From Arthrobacter sp. ZGTC131 (lineage in GTDB: Bacteria; Actinomycetota; Actinomycetes; Actinomycetales; Micrococcaceae), in NCBI RefSeq assembly GCF_002929275.1, contig NZ_PJIK01000010.1, positions 123,929 through 187,928 of the forward strand: 64,000 bases of DNA. Direction: 5' to 3'. Numbering within the stretch: the first letter of the stretch is position 1; each line of letters opens with the position of its first letter. Shown here one piece after another: positions 1 to 7,755 of the stretch. The position numbers and the translations under genes were made by a program. Under the pieces are notes generated by a model that saw nothing but the letters and a program-made list of their open reading frames with translations, did not search any database and was not told where the DNA came from.

Positions 1-996
1 CCGGACCTCGCTGCGAGCCTTACCTATTACGGTGTCCTCTCGCTGTTCCCGGCATTGCTCGCGCTGGTTTCGCTGCTGGGAATCTTTGGCCAGCCGGAAA
101 AGACGACGGCGGCCCTCCTCGAGATCGTTCAGGGCATCGCGCCCGGTTCCACCGTGGACATGATCCGCCAGCCAGTCGAGGAGCTCACGACGTCCCCGGC
201 CGCCGGCTTCGCCCTGATCATCGGCCTCGCTACGGCTCTCTGGTCCGCTTCGGGCTACGTGGGCGCGTTCGGCCGGGCCATGAACCGGATCTACGAAACC
301 GATGAAGGCCGAGGCTTCGTCAAGCTCAGGGGGACCATGCTGGGCGTCACGCTGCTTGCCGTGGTCATCGTGGCGCTCCTGGCGGCGATGCTGGTGATCA
401 GCGGCCCGGTCGCTGAAGCCGTTGGCGGCGTCCTGGGACTCGGCGGCGTGTTCCTGACAGTCTGGAATATTGCTAAGTGGCCGGTCATCGTCCTGCTGGT
501 CATCGTGATCATCGCCGTCCTCTACTACGCCACTCCCAACGTCAGGCAGCCCAAGCTCCGGTGGATGAGCATGGGCTCCCTCATTGCCCTGGTGGCCTTC
601 GTGATTGCCTCCCTCGGGTTCGGGTTCTACGTGGCCAACTTCAGCAGCTACGACAAGACCTACGGTGCGATCGGCGGCGTGATTGTGATGCTGCTGTGGC
701 TCTGGATCCTTAACATGTCGCTCCTGTTTGGTGCGGAGTTTGACGCTGAGATGGAGCGCGGTAGGCAGCTGCAGGCGGGCATCGAGGCGGAGGAGACCAT
801 TCAGCTGCCGCCCCGCGACACCAAGAAGAGCGACAAGCTCCAGGAGAAGGAAGAGGAAGACATCCGGCACGGGCGCGAACTGCGCGAGAAGTTCAGCTCT
901 GAAGACAAAGTCACAGACAGGGACGGCAAGAACGGCAGCCGCGAAGACAAGTCCCGGGAGCCTGGCGGCCGGTCAGCCGGGCGCGACAGCCGCTGA
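1..996 (+). CDS. YihY/BrkB-family inner membrane protein (5' end outside window)
   Basis: The frame is open from the first base and reads LAASLTYYGVLSLFPALLAL, the conserved first-helix region of the YihY/virulence factor BrkB family, so the true start lies upstream. The visible 331 residues hold about five more hydrophobic segments up to about residue 240, including the typical GAxxxxxLxWLxxxxxxLLFGAEFDAE end. A long charged tail rich in Lys, Glu, Asp and Arg follows. These are integral membrane proteins once annotated as ribonuclease BN; their biochemical role is unsettled. The last 24 bp overlap a convergent pseudogene fragment. The family call is firm; the function is not known. Confidence 0.9.
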   Translation, partial: PDLAASLTYYGVLSLFPALLALVSLLGIFGQPEKTTAALLEIVQGIAPGSTVDMIRQPVEELTTSPAAGFALIIGLATALWSASGYVGAFGRAMNRIYETDEGRGFVKLRGTMLGVTLLAVVIVALLAAMLVISGPVAEAVGGVLGLGGVFLTVWNIAKWPVIVLLVIVIIAVLYYATPNVRQPKLRWMSMGSLIALVAFVIASLGFGFYVANFSSYDKTYGAIGGVIVMLLWLWILNMSLLFGAEFDAEMERGRQLQAGIEAEETIQLPPRDTKKSDKLQEKEEEDIRHGRELREKFSSEDKVTDRDGKNGSREDKSREPGGRSAGRDSR

Positions 997-1206
997 TTCG
1001 ACCGCGGCCTCCGCGCCCAGCGTCCGCTGGTAGGCTCCGAAGCGGTGTGGCGCCCGCGCGGAGGTCCGCCCCGAGGTCATGACGCGGGTGGTGTCGGTGG
1101 CCATCACCGCGTACCCGCGCCTCCGCAGCCGGCCCACCAGGACCCTGTCCTCGGAGGAGGGGATTTTCCGAAAGCCTCCGGCGATCCGGTATGCGGACGC
1201 CCTGAC
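973..1206 (-). pseudogene. 3' remnant of a family 2 glycosyltransferase
   Basis: Read on the minus strand from 1206, this frame gives VRASAYRIAGGF, then SSEDRVLVGRLRRRGY, then TTRVMTSGRTSARAP and HRFGAYQRTL, ending at a TGA. A GGF, an ED dyad, an RV.TSGR block and a Phe-x-x-Tyr close are how the C-terminus of GT2 enzymes reads in the actinobacterial cluster acyl-CoA dehydrogenase / PIG-L deacetylase / methyltransferase / glycosyltransferase. No start, nucleotide-sugar-binding N-terminus or DxD motif is present. In sequence it is joined directly to a different frame at about 1204-1206, the junction of a large deletion. The cluster comparison is from memory of the family, not a search. Confidence 0.6.
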
Positions 1207-1298
1207 ACCGGATCCAGCGGCAGTTCGCCCAGGATGGCCAGTCCGGCCGTCTGCCAGGCAGCTTCGTCCGTGCCGGCGTCAGTGTGCGAAAAGCTCAC
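1204..1298 (-). pseudogene. 5' remnant, probably of a PIG-L family deacetylase
   Basis: A GTG at 1298 overlaps the TGA of the acyl-CoA dehydrogenase by 4 bp (GTGA), the arrangement expected for the next cistron of an operon. It encodes about 31 plausible residues (starting MSFSHTDAGTDEAAWQ). The frame then turns into Arg/Pro/Gly-rich nonsense where the glycosyltransferase tail begins in another frame. The opening resembles the start of PIG-L (LmbE-like) deacetylases in the same conserved cluster, but the AHPDDE catalytic motif is absent. The fragment is too short for a firm family call. Confidence 0.45.
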
Positions 1299-2428
1299 CA
1301 CTCGTGCTCGCCCTTGAGCGTGAGGGCGCCGAGCTGCGCGTCGTCCCGCAGGGCATGGTGCTGCCGGACGTACAGCGACAGGTCCGCCATGCACTTGCCA
1401 TACCGCTCGTCGAACGCCAGCGGCCCGGGTCCCAGGTTCTGGCTCACCAGAAGCTGGACGCGCTCGACGGCGGCTGCAACAGTCCCGCGGACACGGAGCG
1501 CTTCGCTCCACGCACCGGAGCTCCGGCTGCCGCCCGATTCTTGCCTCGATTCCGCTTGCCCCAGCAGCCCGTCGTCGACTAACTCGGCAGTCCGGGCAAG
1601 ATACTGGATGGTGGCAGTGAGGATCCGGTCCACTTCGCCGAGGCTCGCGAGCGCCACCTGGTCAGGGTCGCGCTGGGCCTGTGCACCCCTAAGCAAAGCG
1701 GCCTTGAAGTGCCGGCCCAGCGCCACCGCGCCACCCAGCCAGCACGCAGCCACCCCCATGCCGCCCCAGGCGAAGCCCGGGCGCTGGAAGTACCAGCCCT
1801 CCGCGCCCAGGGGCACGGCCGGAACGCGGTCGAAGTGGACGGTTCCGCTGGGTATCTCCCGCAGGCCCCGGCTAGTCCACTCCGGGTCCACGCATGTCAC
1901 CCCGGCGTCTCTGAGGTCCACGGCGAAGGCGGCCCGGCCGCCCGCTTGCGTATGTGCCGTCACAACGGCGTGGTCCACGAATTGCGCCAGCGAGCACCAC
2001 GGCTTGGACCCGCTGAGGCGCACCTCGCCGGGCTGTTCGACTTCAGGCTGCCCGGGCTGTTCGCCGGATGGGGGCTCGGCCGCAAGGCGCGTGCCCGGCG
2101 CTTCGGCGGCAAAGACGCCCCACGTACCGGTGAAAGCGTCAGCAGCCCCGGCCTGGGACAGGATGGCCCCGGCGTCCAGATGGGGTTCCAGGATGCGGCC
2201 CGCCGCCACGTCAACCGCAGCAACGGAGGCCAACAGTTCCCAGAGACGGCCTGTCTGGCCTTCTCCCGGTTTGGGTGCGAACCGGCCCGCCTGGTGGGCT
2301 GCGGCCAGGAGCGAGGGGACGTCGCCCACGGCAGCCGCCATCGCCTCCAGGGTGGTGTCCAGCTGCACCAGCTGCTCCGGGGACGAAGTGATGCGAACCG
2401 CCTGCCACGGGCGGTGCGGCGGCGTCAT
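1295..2428 (-). CDS. acyl-CoA dehydrogenase family protein
   Basis: 377 residues, close to the usual 370-400 of the family. The order fits acyl-CoA dehydrogenases: an N-terminal helical part, then a middle domain with GTWGVFAAEAPGTR and LSGSKPWCSLAQFVDHAVV (flavin/substrate-contact strands), then a C-terminal helical bundle ending near RYGKCMADLSLYVRQHHA. The product would be a soluble FAD enzyme, but this subgroup usually sits in a cluster with a PIG-L deacetylase, a methyltransferase and a glycosyltransferase rather than beta-oxidation genes. Its substrate is therefore not predictable. Here that downstream cluster is reduced to a scar, so the enzyme may now lack its partners. No clear Shine-Dalgarno precedes the ATG at 2428. 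Confidence 0.8.
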   Translation of the reverse strand: MTPPHRPWQAVRITSSPEQLVQLDTTLEAMAAAVGDVPSLLAAAHQAGRFAPKPGEGQTGRLWELLASVAAVDVAAGRILEPHLDAGAILSQAGAADAFTGTWGVFAAEAPGTRLAAEPPSGEQPGQPEVEQPGEVRLSGSKPWCSLAQFVDHAVVTAHTQAGGRAAFAVDLRDAGVTCVDPEWTSRGLREIPSGTVHFDRVPAVPLGAEGWYFQRPGFAWGGMGVAACWLGGAVALGRHFKAALLRGAQAQRDPDQVALASLGEVDRILTATIQYLARTAELVDDGLLGQAESRQESGGSRSSGAWSEALRVRGTVAAAVERVQLLVSQNLGPGPLAFDERYGKCMADLSLYVRQHHALRDDAQLGALTLKGEHEW

Positions 2429-2471
2429 GCAAAGCTCGCTGACAAAGTGCGTGGCCTGATCATTAGTCCGC

Positions 2472-2951
2472 TCAGGCTTCCGCCGGCGCTGTCACCGACG
2501 CCGACGGTGCCATGACCTCCGCGTTCACCATCCAGGCCAGCTGCTCCAGCCGCGTGATGGCGGCATGAAGCAGGTCAGCGCTGGTGGGGTCTTCTTCGTC
2601 CACGTCGTCGTGGACGTCCCTCAGGGTCTTGACCGTTTCCTGCAGCCTGGCCGTGATGAGCTTGACCGTGTCCTTCGTCGAGGTCAGCCCGGCCGGGAAC
2701 TGCTCTAGCCTGGTGCCGCCCGAAACCGTGGAGCTTCGGCCGTCCGGGAGTGCGTGGAGTGCGCGCATGCGTTCCGCCGTCCGGTCGGCAAGCAGCCGGG
2801 CACTGGCGATGATCTCATCCAGCTGCAGGTGCAGATCGCGGAAGTTCGTTCCCACGAGGTTCCAGTGCGCCTGCTTCCCCTGGATATGCAGCTCGACCAG
2901 GTCAGTGAGAACCTTTTGAAGGTTGCTGGCCAACGACTCGGATGCTTTCAT
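2472..2951 (-). CDS. dps: Dps-family DNA-binding ferritin-like protein
   Basis: 159 residues, normal for Dps. The N-terminal helix carries VLTDLVELHIQGKQAHWNL, with the His and Trp of the inter-subunit ferroxidase site; the second half of the site follows in LHLQLDEIIASARLLADR (Asp/Glu). Dps forms dodecamers that oxidise and store iron and protect DNA from peroxide in stationary phase. A strong GGAGG lies just before the ATG. A near-palindromic 12-mer shared with three other stress-type genes of this window lies 59 nt upstream. It is monocistronic, followed after 43 bp by the start region of the acyl-CoA dehydrogenase gene. Confidence 0.95.
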   Translation of the reverse strand: MKASESLASNLQKVLTDLVELHIQGKQAHWNLVGTNFRDLHLQLDEIIASARLLADRTAERMRALHALPDGRSSTVSGGTRLEQFPAGLTSTKDTVKLITARLQETVKTLRDVHDDVDEEDPTSADLLHAAITRLEQLAWMVNAEVMAPSASVTAPAEA

Positions 2952-3009
2952 CTCTTCCTCCGCTGCAGTATGTCCGGGACCAGCCGGCTTCGGCCGGGAA
3001 CATCATTCC

Positions 3010-3021
3010 AAGCATACTTAG
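3010..3021. promoter_or_regulatory. shared stress-type motif upstream of dps
   Basis: AAGCATACTTAG on the plus strand (CTAAGTATGCTT on the dps strand), 59 nt from the dps start. It is nearly palindromic. It differs by one or two bases from sites at 27893, 32801 and 61460, which lie ahead of other small stress-type genes. Regulator unknown. Confidence 0.45.
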
Positions 3022-3070
3022 CTTCCATGCCGCAGGCGGCGCCTGATCGGTGGTTTCCGCCCGGCTGCCC

Positions 3071-3601
3071 CTAGCGTCCCGCCGGCCACAGCACGGTGGC
3101 CTGGAGATCCGCCAGCGGTACGCTGCCGTAGCTCCGCGAGTCGATGGATCCGGCCCGGTTGTCGCCGAGGACAAAGACGTGGCCGCCGGGCACGGTGACC
3201 GGTCCAAAATACGTGCCGTCGATGCGGCTATGGTCAATGCCCGGTTCGGGTTGCGGAACACCGTCCACCACTAGCACCGAGTCCTCGATGGCCACCGTCT
3301 GGCCGTGGAAGGCGATGGCGCGCTTAATCGCCGGATTCCCGTCGTCCGGGCTGGTGAAAACCACAAGATCGCCGGCCTTGAGTCCGCCTAGCGCCGGGCC
3401 GGGCTTGAACATCAGCACCGTGCTCCCCCGGGGTACTGCCGGCTCCATGCTTTCCGAGCTGACCGTGACCGGCTCCACCACCCACAGGCGCCCGGCGAGC
3501 AAGGCCGCAGCCAGCAGGGCCGCCGTCGCGATTTTCTTTCCCCGAGAGCCCCGCCGGGATGGTGCGGCGTGCCTGGCCGGCCGGGTGGCTACTAGTCCCA
3601 T
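3071..3601 (-). CDS. lepB: signal peptidase I
   Basis: 176 residues from the ATG at 3601. After a basic N-terminus there is one transmembrane anchor (about residues 23-40). The catalytic Ser follows in SSESMEP (Ser51), then the general-base Lys in AIKRAIA (Lys93), and the GDN box in FVLGDNRAGSIDSRSYG. The enzyme is anchored in the cytoplasmic membrane and removes signal peptides from Sec and Tat exported proteins. A longer in-frame extension to 3763 exists, but it would run through the reading frame of an overlapping small ORF and adds only Arg/Gly/Pro-rich residues. The ATG at 3601 overlaps that ORF's stop by 10 bp, suggesting translational coupling. Confidence 0.9.
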   Translation of the reverse strand: MGLVATRPARHAAPSRRGSRGKKIATAALLAAALLAGRLWVVEPVTVSSESMEPAVPRGSTVLMFKPGPALGGLKAGDLVVFTSPDDGNPAIKRAIAFHGQTVAIEDSVLVVDGVPQPEPGIDHSRIDGTYFGPVTVPGGHVFVLGDNRAGSIDSRSYGSVPLADLQATVLWPAGR

Positions 3602-3729
3602 GGGGGCGTCCCTGCCGCGTTTAGCCGGATTGCCGCGACTTCCGCGTCGCGGGTTGGCAGCGAAAGAACGCCCTGCCCCAGCGCGGAGAGTCCACCCAGC
3701 AGCAGGACCCGGCGTCGGGAAACGGTCAT
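3592..3729 (-). CDS. 45-residue peptide with Tat-like N-terminus, coupled to lepB
   Basis: A short frame starts at an ATG preceded by GGAG about 8 nt upstream. It reads MTVSRRRVLLLGGLSALGQG and ends at a TAG inside the first codons of lepB (10-bp overlap). A twin-arginine motif followed by a hydrophobic stretch looks like a Tat leader, but only about 25 residues follow and there is no recognisable mature domain. It may be a coupling ORF for lepB translation, a real small secreted peptide, or the leader left from a larger lost protein. I recognise no family. Confidence 0.4.
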   Translation of the reverse strand: MTVSRRRVLLLGGLSALGQGVLSLPTRDAEVAAIRLNAAGTPPWD

Positions 3730-4243
3730 GGCCGTGCTCCATTCGTTGTACTACCGAGAGCATGCCGGGCCTGTCTTGGAAAAAACCTGACCCGCCAACC
3801 CCGCTATGGGGGCAGAACCGGCACCACCCCTATTTGGGCCCCCTCAAATCGATGGCCTAACCCCGCAGCGCGGAAACAACCGCTCCCCACCCCCTGGCTG
3901 GGCGGTTTGAGGGCCCGCAGTGCGCTGTCTCCCCGGGAAATTCCCAAGTCCGTACCCGCACACTTGTCTTGTCCTGAACCGGATGGCTGCCGCCGTCGGA
4001 GAGGACCCAGGACCGCCGGGGCCGGTGCCGTCTCCCAGCGGCACCGAACCCGGCGTCCGACCTCAACGGCTTGCGGAGCCCGGAATTCCGCCTCAGCGGC
4101 CCGCATCGGCCCTGCCCCACCGGTTTTATCCGACTTTTATCCAAGGTCTTTAGTTCACCGTGAACGTGGTTGGGAATCGACTTCCTGACCTGGCCTTGAG
4201 GGTACTGGGGGCCACAAATCGAGTGTCCATATAAGGAGTCACC
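3730..4243. other. 514-bp intergenic region ahead of the FG-GAP protein
   Basis: No convincing gene: short frames on both strands are Arg/Pro-rich and lack ribosome sites. Regulatory-looking features sit in the last 120 bp. Two copies of TTTTATCC at 4124-4131 and 4135-4142 are spaced 11 bp, one helical turn. A perfect inverted repeat GTTCAC-c-GTGAAC is at 4153-4165. AAGGAG stands about 8 nt before the ATG at 4244. Together they suggest a regulated promoter for the downstream secreted protein. Confidence 0.5.
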
Positions 4244-6436
4244 ATGTTCTCGCTATCCGTGAAACGGCCGAAGATGCCCGACGGAACAAGCCGCTCCGGC
4301 CCCGCTCACCGGCGGCCCACTCCGACCGCAGCGGCCCGTCTCGCCCCTGTGGCCGCGGGCGCCCTGTTGGCAGCCGCACTGGCACCGCTGGGCGCCGTTC
4401 CGGCGGGCGCCGAAACGGCCGGAATGGGTCCCGTGGATCCGAATAACGGTTTCCCAACCTGGTATTCGGATGGAACGGTCCGTTTGCAGCTCTGCTACGA
4501 GGCTGGCAGGGGCTGCCTGTCCGAGCCGCCAGACCCGGATTCGCCGGCGTCCTATCCGAACAACTTCCCGGACGAGGCGTTCTGGTTCGCAGCGGCCGCC
4601 GATATCGGTACGATCGGCAGCTATGAGGCAGCCCTCGAAGCTGCCCACGCCAACGAGGCCGTGATCGACGGAGACCAGATGGGCTTTGCCCGCCTCCGGT
4701 TCCGCTTTGACGGCCTGCAGGCCAATGCCTCGTACACCGTCACCCACCCGTACGGCGAAGACACCCTGATCGCCGATGGTGAGGGGATCATCAACCAGAC
4801 TTTTGACCAGGGTGCCTGCGCACCCACCCCCGACGCTGCCTGCAACTGGGCCGGCGTCGGCGCCGCCTTCCTGGGCGACTTTGGCCGGGGCACCACGGCA
4901 ACGTTCCTCCGCCAGGAGGGCGCTGCGGCCGGAACCCTGGGCGACATCGAAACCGCGCGGCGTGTCACGGGCGCCCCTTCGGGCAACAACTTCGTGACCG
5001 TGGCCGGTCCGAACGCCGGCGGGCCGGGCGTCAATACCGTTACGACGAACCTCTTCACGGTGCAGGGCCTGATCGCGGAGGGCAGTGAGACCGGCCCGTC
5101 GACGCCGGACCTGGCTGCAGCCAGCGACAGCGGACGCTCCAACAACGACAACGTCACGCGGGTGACCACACCGAGCATCACCGGAACCCTCCCTGCGGGC
5201 GTCGCAGGCCCCGTCCAGCTCGTTGTGAATGGCACGGCCCGGGCGGCAACGCTTACGGGTTCCAACTACTCGGCAACCCTTGCTGTCCTCCCCCAGGGCC
5301 GCAACACGGTACAGGCCCGGGTGCCCAACCCGGCCTTCGCCACCGATCCCACCCAGCCGGAGTTCCTGGTCTCCTCGACACTGACGTTCACGGTGGACAC
5401 GGCTGCGCCGGCCGTTTCCGTCACCGCCCCGTTCCCGTCCTTGCCGAGCCTGGACAACACGCCCACGCTCAGCTTCACGGGTGAAACCGGGGCAAGGTTC
5501 GAGTGCCAGTTGCAGCCCAGCAACCCCACGTGGGATGCCACCTGCGCCTCGCCCAAGACCTGGGATGCCCAGGCCAACGGAACGTACGTCTTCAACGTGC
5601 GGGCCACCGACGTCGCCGGCAATGTCAGCGGCTCCGCCAGCCGCACTGTGCAAATCGGGCAGAGCACGGCAACCGCCGCTAGTCCTAAGCTTCAGGACTT
5701 CAACAGTGACGGCCGGTCGGATATCGTGTCCCGGGATGCCAGCGGAAGGCTGTGGCTGTACCGCGGCAACGGAGCGGGCGGTTTCCTCTCCAAGCTCCAG
5801 ATCGGCAACGGCTGGAACGTCATGAGCGCCATCGTGAGCTCCGGCGACTTCAACGGCGACCGCAAAGCGGACATCGTGGCCCGGGACACTGCCGGTGCAC
5901 TGTGGCTCTACCGCGGTAACGGCGCAAACGGCCTCGCCGGCCGGACCCAGATCGGCAACGGCTGGAACGGGCTGAACAACATCGTCGCCCCGGGCGACTT
6001 CAACGGCGACCGCAAGGCCGACCTTGCCGCCCGCGACGCCAGCGGAAACCTGTTCCTCTACTACGGCAACGGAACAGGCGGCTTCATGGGCAACGCCCAG
6101 ATCGGCGTCGGCTGGAACGCTATGAACACCATAGTGGCCCCCGGCGACTTCAACAGCGACGGCAAGACCGACCTGGCAGCCCGTGACGCCAGCGGAATCC
6201 TGTGGCTGTACCGTGGCGACGGCTTCGGATCGTTCAATGGCAGGGTCCAGATCGGATCCGGCTGGAACGGCCTGACCATTGCGGGCCCGGGTGACTTCAA
6301 CGGCGACCGCAAGATGGACCTCACGGCCCGCGACGCCAACGGAAACCTCATCCTCTACCGTGGCAACGGAGCGACCGGTTTCCTCGGCAAGACCCAGATC
6401 GGCACGGGCTGGAACACGATGAACGCCATCATGTAG
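4244..6436 (+). CDS. secreted FG-GAP/VCBS repeat protein
   Basis: 730 residues. A long, basic N-terminus is followed by a hydrophobic core and an AGA signal-peptidase site near residue 56, so the protein is probably exported. Three parts follow. Residues 60-290 form a domain I do not recognise (rich in Asn, Asp and aromatic residues, with a few Cys). Residues about 290-470 contain Ig-like stretches (TVDTAAPAVSVTAPFP; VRATDVAGNVSGSASRTVQI). Residues 485 to the end hold five 50-residue FG-GAP repeats with the calcium-loop pattern DFNGDRKAD. No LPXTG or membrane anchor is visible, so it should be released or held non-covalently. FG-GAP repeats form beta-propellers in surface and adhesion proteins; ligand unknown. 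A strong hairpin follows. Confidence 0.85.
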   Translation: MFSLSVKRPKMPDGTSRSGPAHRRPTPTAAARLAPVAAGALLAAALAPLGAVPAGAETAGMGPVDPNNGFPTWYSDGTVRLQLCYEAGRGCLSEPPDPDSPASYPNNFPDEAFWFAAAADIGTIGSYEAALEAAHANEAVIDGDQMGFARLRFRFDGLQANASYTVTHPYGEDTLIADGEGIINQTFDQGACAPTPDAACNWAGVGAAFLGDFGRGTTATFLRQEGAAAGTLGDIETARRVTGAPSGNNFVTVAGPNAGGPGVNTVTTNLFTVQGLIAEGSETGPSTPDLAAASDSGRSNNDNVTRVTTPSITGTLPAGVAGPVQLVVNGTARAATLTGSNYSATLAVLPQGRNTVQARVPNPAFATDPTQPEFLVSSTLTFTVDTAAPAVSVTAPFPSLPSLDNTPTLSFTGETGARFECQLQPSNPTWDATCASPKTWDAQANGTYVFNVRATDVAGNVSGSASRTVQIGQSTATAASPKLQDFNSDGRSDIVSRDASGRLWLYRGNGAGGFLSKLQIGNGWNVMSAIVSSGDFNGDRKADIVARDTAGALWLYRGNGANGLAGRTQIGNGWNGLNNIVAPGDFNGDRKADLAARDASGNLFLYYGNGTGGFMGNAQIGVGWNAMNTIVAPGDFNSDGKTDLAARDASGILWLYRGDGFGSFNGRVQIGSGWNGLTIAGPGDFNGDRKMDLTARDANGNLILYRGNGATGFLGKTQIGTGWNTMNAIM
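5696..6436 (+). repeat. five in-frame 150-bp FG-GAP repeats
   Basis: Repeat units begin at 5696, 5846, 5996, 6146 and 6293 (the fourth is one codon short). Each opens with DFN(S/G)D and carries LWLYRGNG and QIGxGWN. Similarity is also strong at the DNA level, so the copy number could vary by recombination. Confidence 0.85.
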
Positions 6437-6460
6437 TCCCGATCCTCTGAGTTCCGACAC

Positions 6461-6497
6461 AGCACCGCCCGCGTACAGCCAGTACGCGGGCGGTGCT
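6461..6497. terminator. hairpin after the FG-GAP gene
   Basis: A perfect 16-bp stem (AGCACCGCCCGCGTAC and its complement) with a 5-nt loop starts 25 bp after the stop codon. It lies between convergent genes, so it can serve both strands. There is no long T tract, as is common in high-GC genomes. Confidence 0.75.
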
Positions 6498-6548
6498 GCG
6501 TCGCGACGTGGTTCCGCCGTGGAGGTTGCGCCGCCAGTCGCGGTTCAG

Positions 6549-7226
6549 CTAGCGCACCACTGCCAGCGCGAAGCCGTCCCAACCCTTGGAGCCCACCGTC
6601 TGGATCACGGTCGCGTCCAGTCTGGCGTCCTCCCCCATCAGCTTCAGGGCGCTGAGGATCCCCGGGGCGTTGACCTCGTCCATGGACGGGTCCAGCACCG
6701 CCCCCTCCCACACCACGTTGTCCATGACGATGCTGGTTCCGGGCCGGCCAAGCCGCACGGCCCAATCGAGGTACTTCGGGTCGTTCTCCTTGTCCGCATC
6801 GATGAAGACGAAGTCGAACGGCTCAACTCCCTCCGCCTCCAGCGCGGCGAGCGTGTCCAGCGCTGCGCCGACCCGGATCTCCACTTTGTGGCCCAGCCCG
6901 GCAGCGTCCACATTCGCGCGGGCTACGTCCGCGTGTTTGGTGAGGTATTCGCACGTGACCAGCCGGCCGTCGTCGGGAAGTCCCTGGGCCATCCAGATGG
7001 TGCTGAAGCCGGCCAGGGTGCCGATCTCCAGCACCCGGCTCGCGCCGGAGGACATAACCAGGAGCTTCAGCAGTTTCCCCGCATTGGGGGTCACCTCGAT
7101 CGGCGGCAGGCCGGCGTCGACGGCGGACTGCACCGCACGCTGCAGCGCACCGTCCGGCTGGACGACGACGTCGGACAGGAACTCTTCTACGGCCACCCAC
7201 TCGGGGCGCGGCTTGTGCTCAAACAT
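6549..7226 (-). CDS. class I SAM-dependent O-methyltransferase (catechol/caffeoyl-CoA type)
   Basis: 225 residues, the usual size for the methyltransferase_3 family. VLEIGTLAGFSTIWMAQGLP is the SAM-binding glycine motif, and DFVFIDADKEN contains the metal-binding Asp and the flanking Lys. MDNVVWEGAV is the second metal/substrate-binding segment. These enzymes methylate catechol-like hydroxyls using a divalent metal; the native substrate cannot be read from sequence. The gene stands alone between the FG-GAP terminator and a thiamine-binding gene. No Shine-Dalgarno precedes the ATG. GAGACT lies 6 nt upstream, a possible leaderless -10 box. Confidence 0.88.
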   Translation of the reverse strand: MFEHKPRPEWVAVEEFLSDVVVQPDGALQRAVQSAVDAGLPPIEVTPNAGKLLKLLVMSSGASRVLEIGTLAGFSTIWMAQGLPDDGRLVTCEYLTKHADVARANVDAAGLGHKVEIRVGAALDTLAALEAEGVEPFDFVFIDADKENDPKYLDWAVRLGRPGTSIVMDNVVWEGAVLDPSMDEVNAPGILSALKLMGEDARLDATVIQTVGSKGWDGFALAVVR

Positions 7227-7311
7227 GGCCCCAGTCTCCCAGCAACCGCATTGCGGGGCTAGGTTAACCGGCGGGGCGTCCGCCGTGGCGGCGGAACCTC
7301 GGGCAGAGCCG

Positions 7312-7644
7312 TCAGGAACCCTCGGCTATGGCGCTCTCCAGGCGATCAACCTTTGCGGTGAGCTCACCGGAGAAGCCGGGCCTGATATCCGCCTTGATCA
7401 CCAGGGACACCCTGCTGCCGAACTTCCCGGCGGCCTCGGTCGCGCGTTTGACCACCGCGAACACTTCGTCCCATTCACCCTCGATGGTGGTGAACATGGA
7501 GTCGGTCTTGTTGGGCAGCCCCGACTCCCTGACGATCCTGACTGCGGCGGCCACGGCGTCGTGCACGGACGCGTCCGCTCCGGCCTCGGCGTAGGCAGGA
7601 TCGGCGGGAATTCCGGACGGGGCGACTGAAAATGCGAGCAACAT
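7312..7644 (-). CDS. MTH1187/YqgV-family thiamine-binding protein
   Basis: 110 residues beginning MLLAFSVAPSG, the usual N-terminal strand of the DUF77 family. SVHDAVAAAVRIVRESGL and TTIEGEWDEVFAVVKRA follow the small alpha/beta fold, with VSLVIKADIRPG near the end. Members bind thiamine or hydroxymethylpyrimidine in the cytoplasm. A longer frame to 7674 adds ten residues (MSCEPCQTGA) that do not belong to the family, so the Met at 7644 is chosen. CAGACT lies 6 nt before the ATG and no Shine-Dalgarno is seen, so the message may be leaderless. Confidence 0.85.
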   Translation of the reverse strand: MLLAFSVAPSGIPADPAYAEAGADASVHDAVAAAVRIVRESGLPNKTDSMFTTIEGEWDEVFAVVKRATEAAGKFGSRVSLVIKADIRPGFSGELTAKVDRLESAIAEGS

Positions 7645-7743
7645 GGCTCCAGTCTGACACGGTTCACAAGACACCCCGGGGCGTGTGCTGCGTCATATTT
7701 GGCGCTACCAATGGGTAACGAAGTCCGGGAGACACACCGTTGC

Positions 7744-7749
7744 TAACCT
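7744..7749 (+). promoter_or_regulatory. probable leaderless -10 box (TAACCT) of the TetR gene
   Basis: TAACCT ends 6 nt before the ATG at 7756 and no Shine-Dalgarno is present. That spacing puts the transcription start on or next to the A of ATG. The same geometry recurs at six other genes of the window. Confidence 0.55.
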
Positions 7750-7755
7750 TGATTC

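Noticed and set aside
5696-6436. 150-bp DNA repeats considered as a mobile or CRISPR-like array
   Set aside because: They are in-frame protein repeats of the FG-GAP type with no spacers.
4253-6460. 735-codon open frame antisense to the FG-GAP protein
   Set aside because: It is the shadow of a GC-rich coding strand. Its residues are Val/Gly/Ala/Arg repeats mirroring the FG-GAP units and no ribosome site precedes it.
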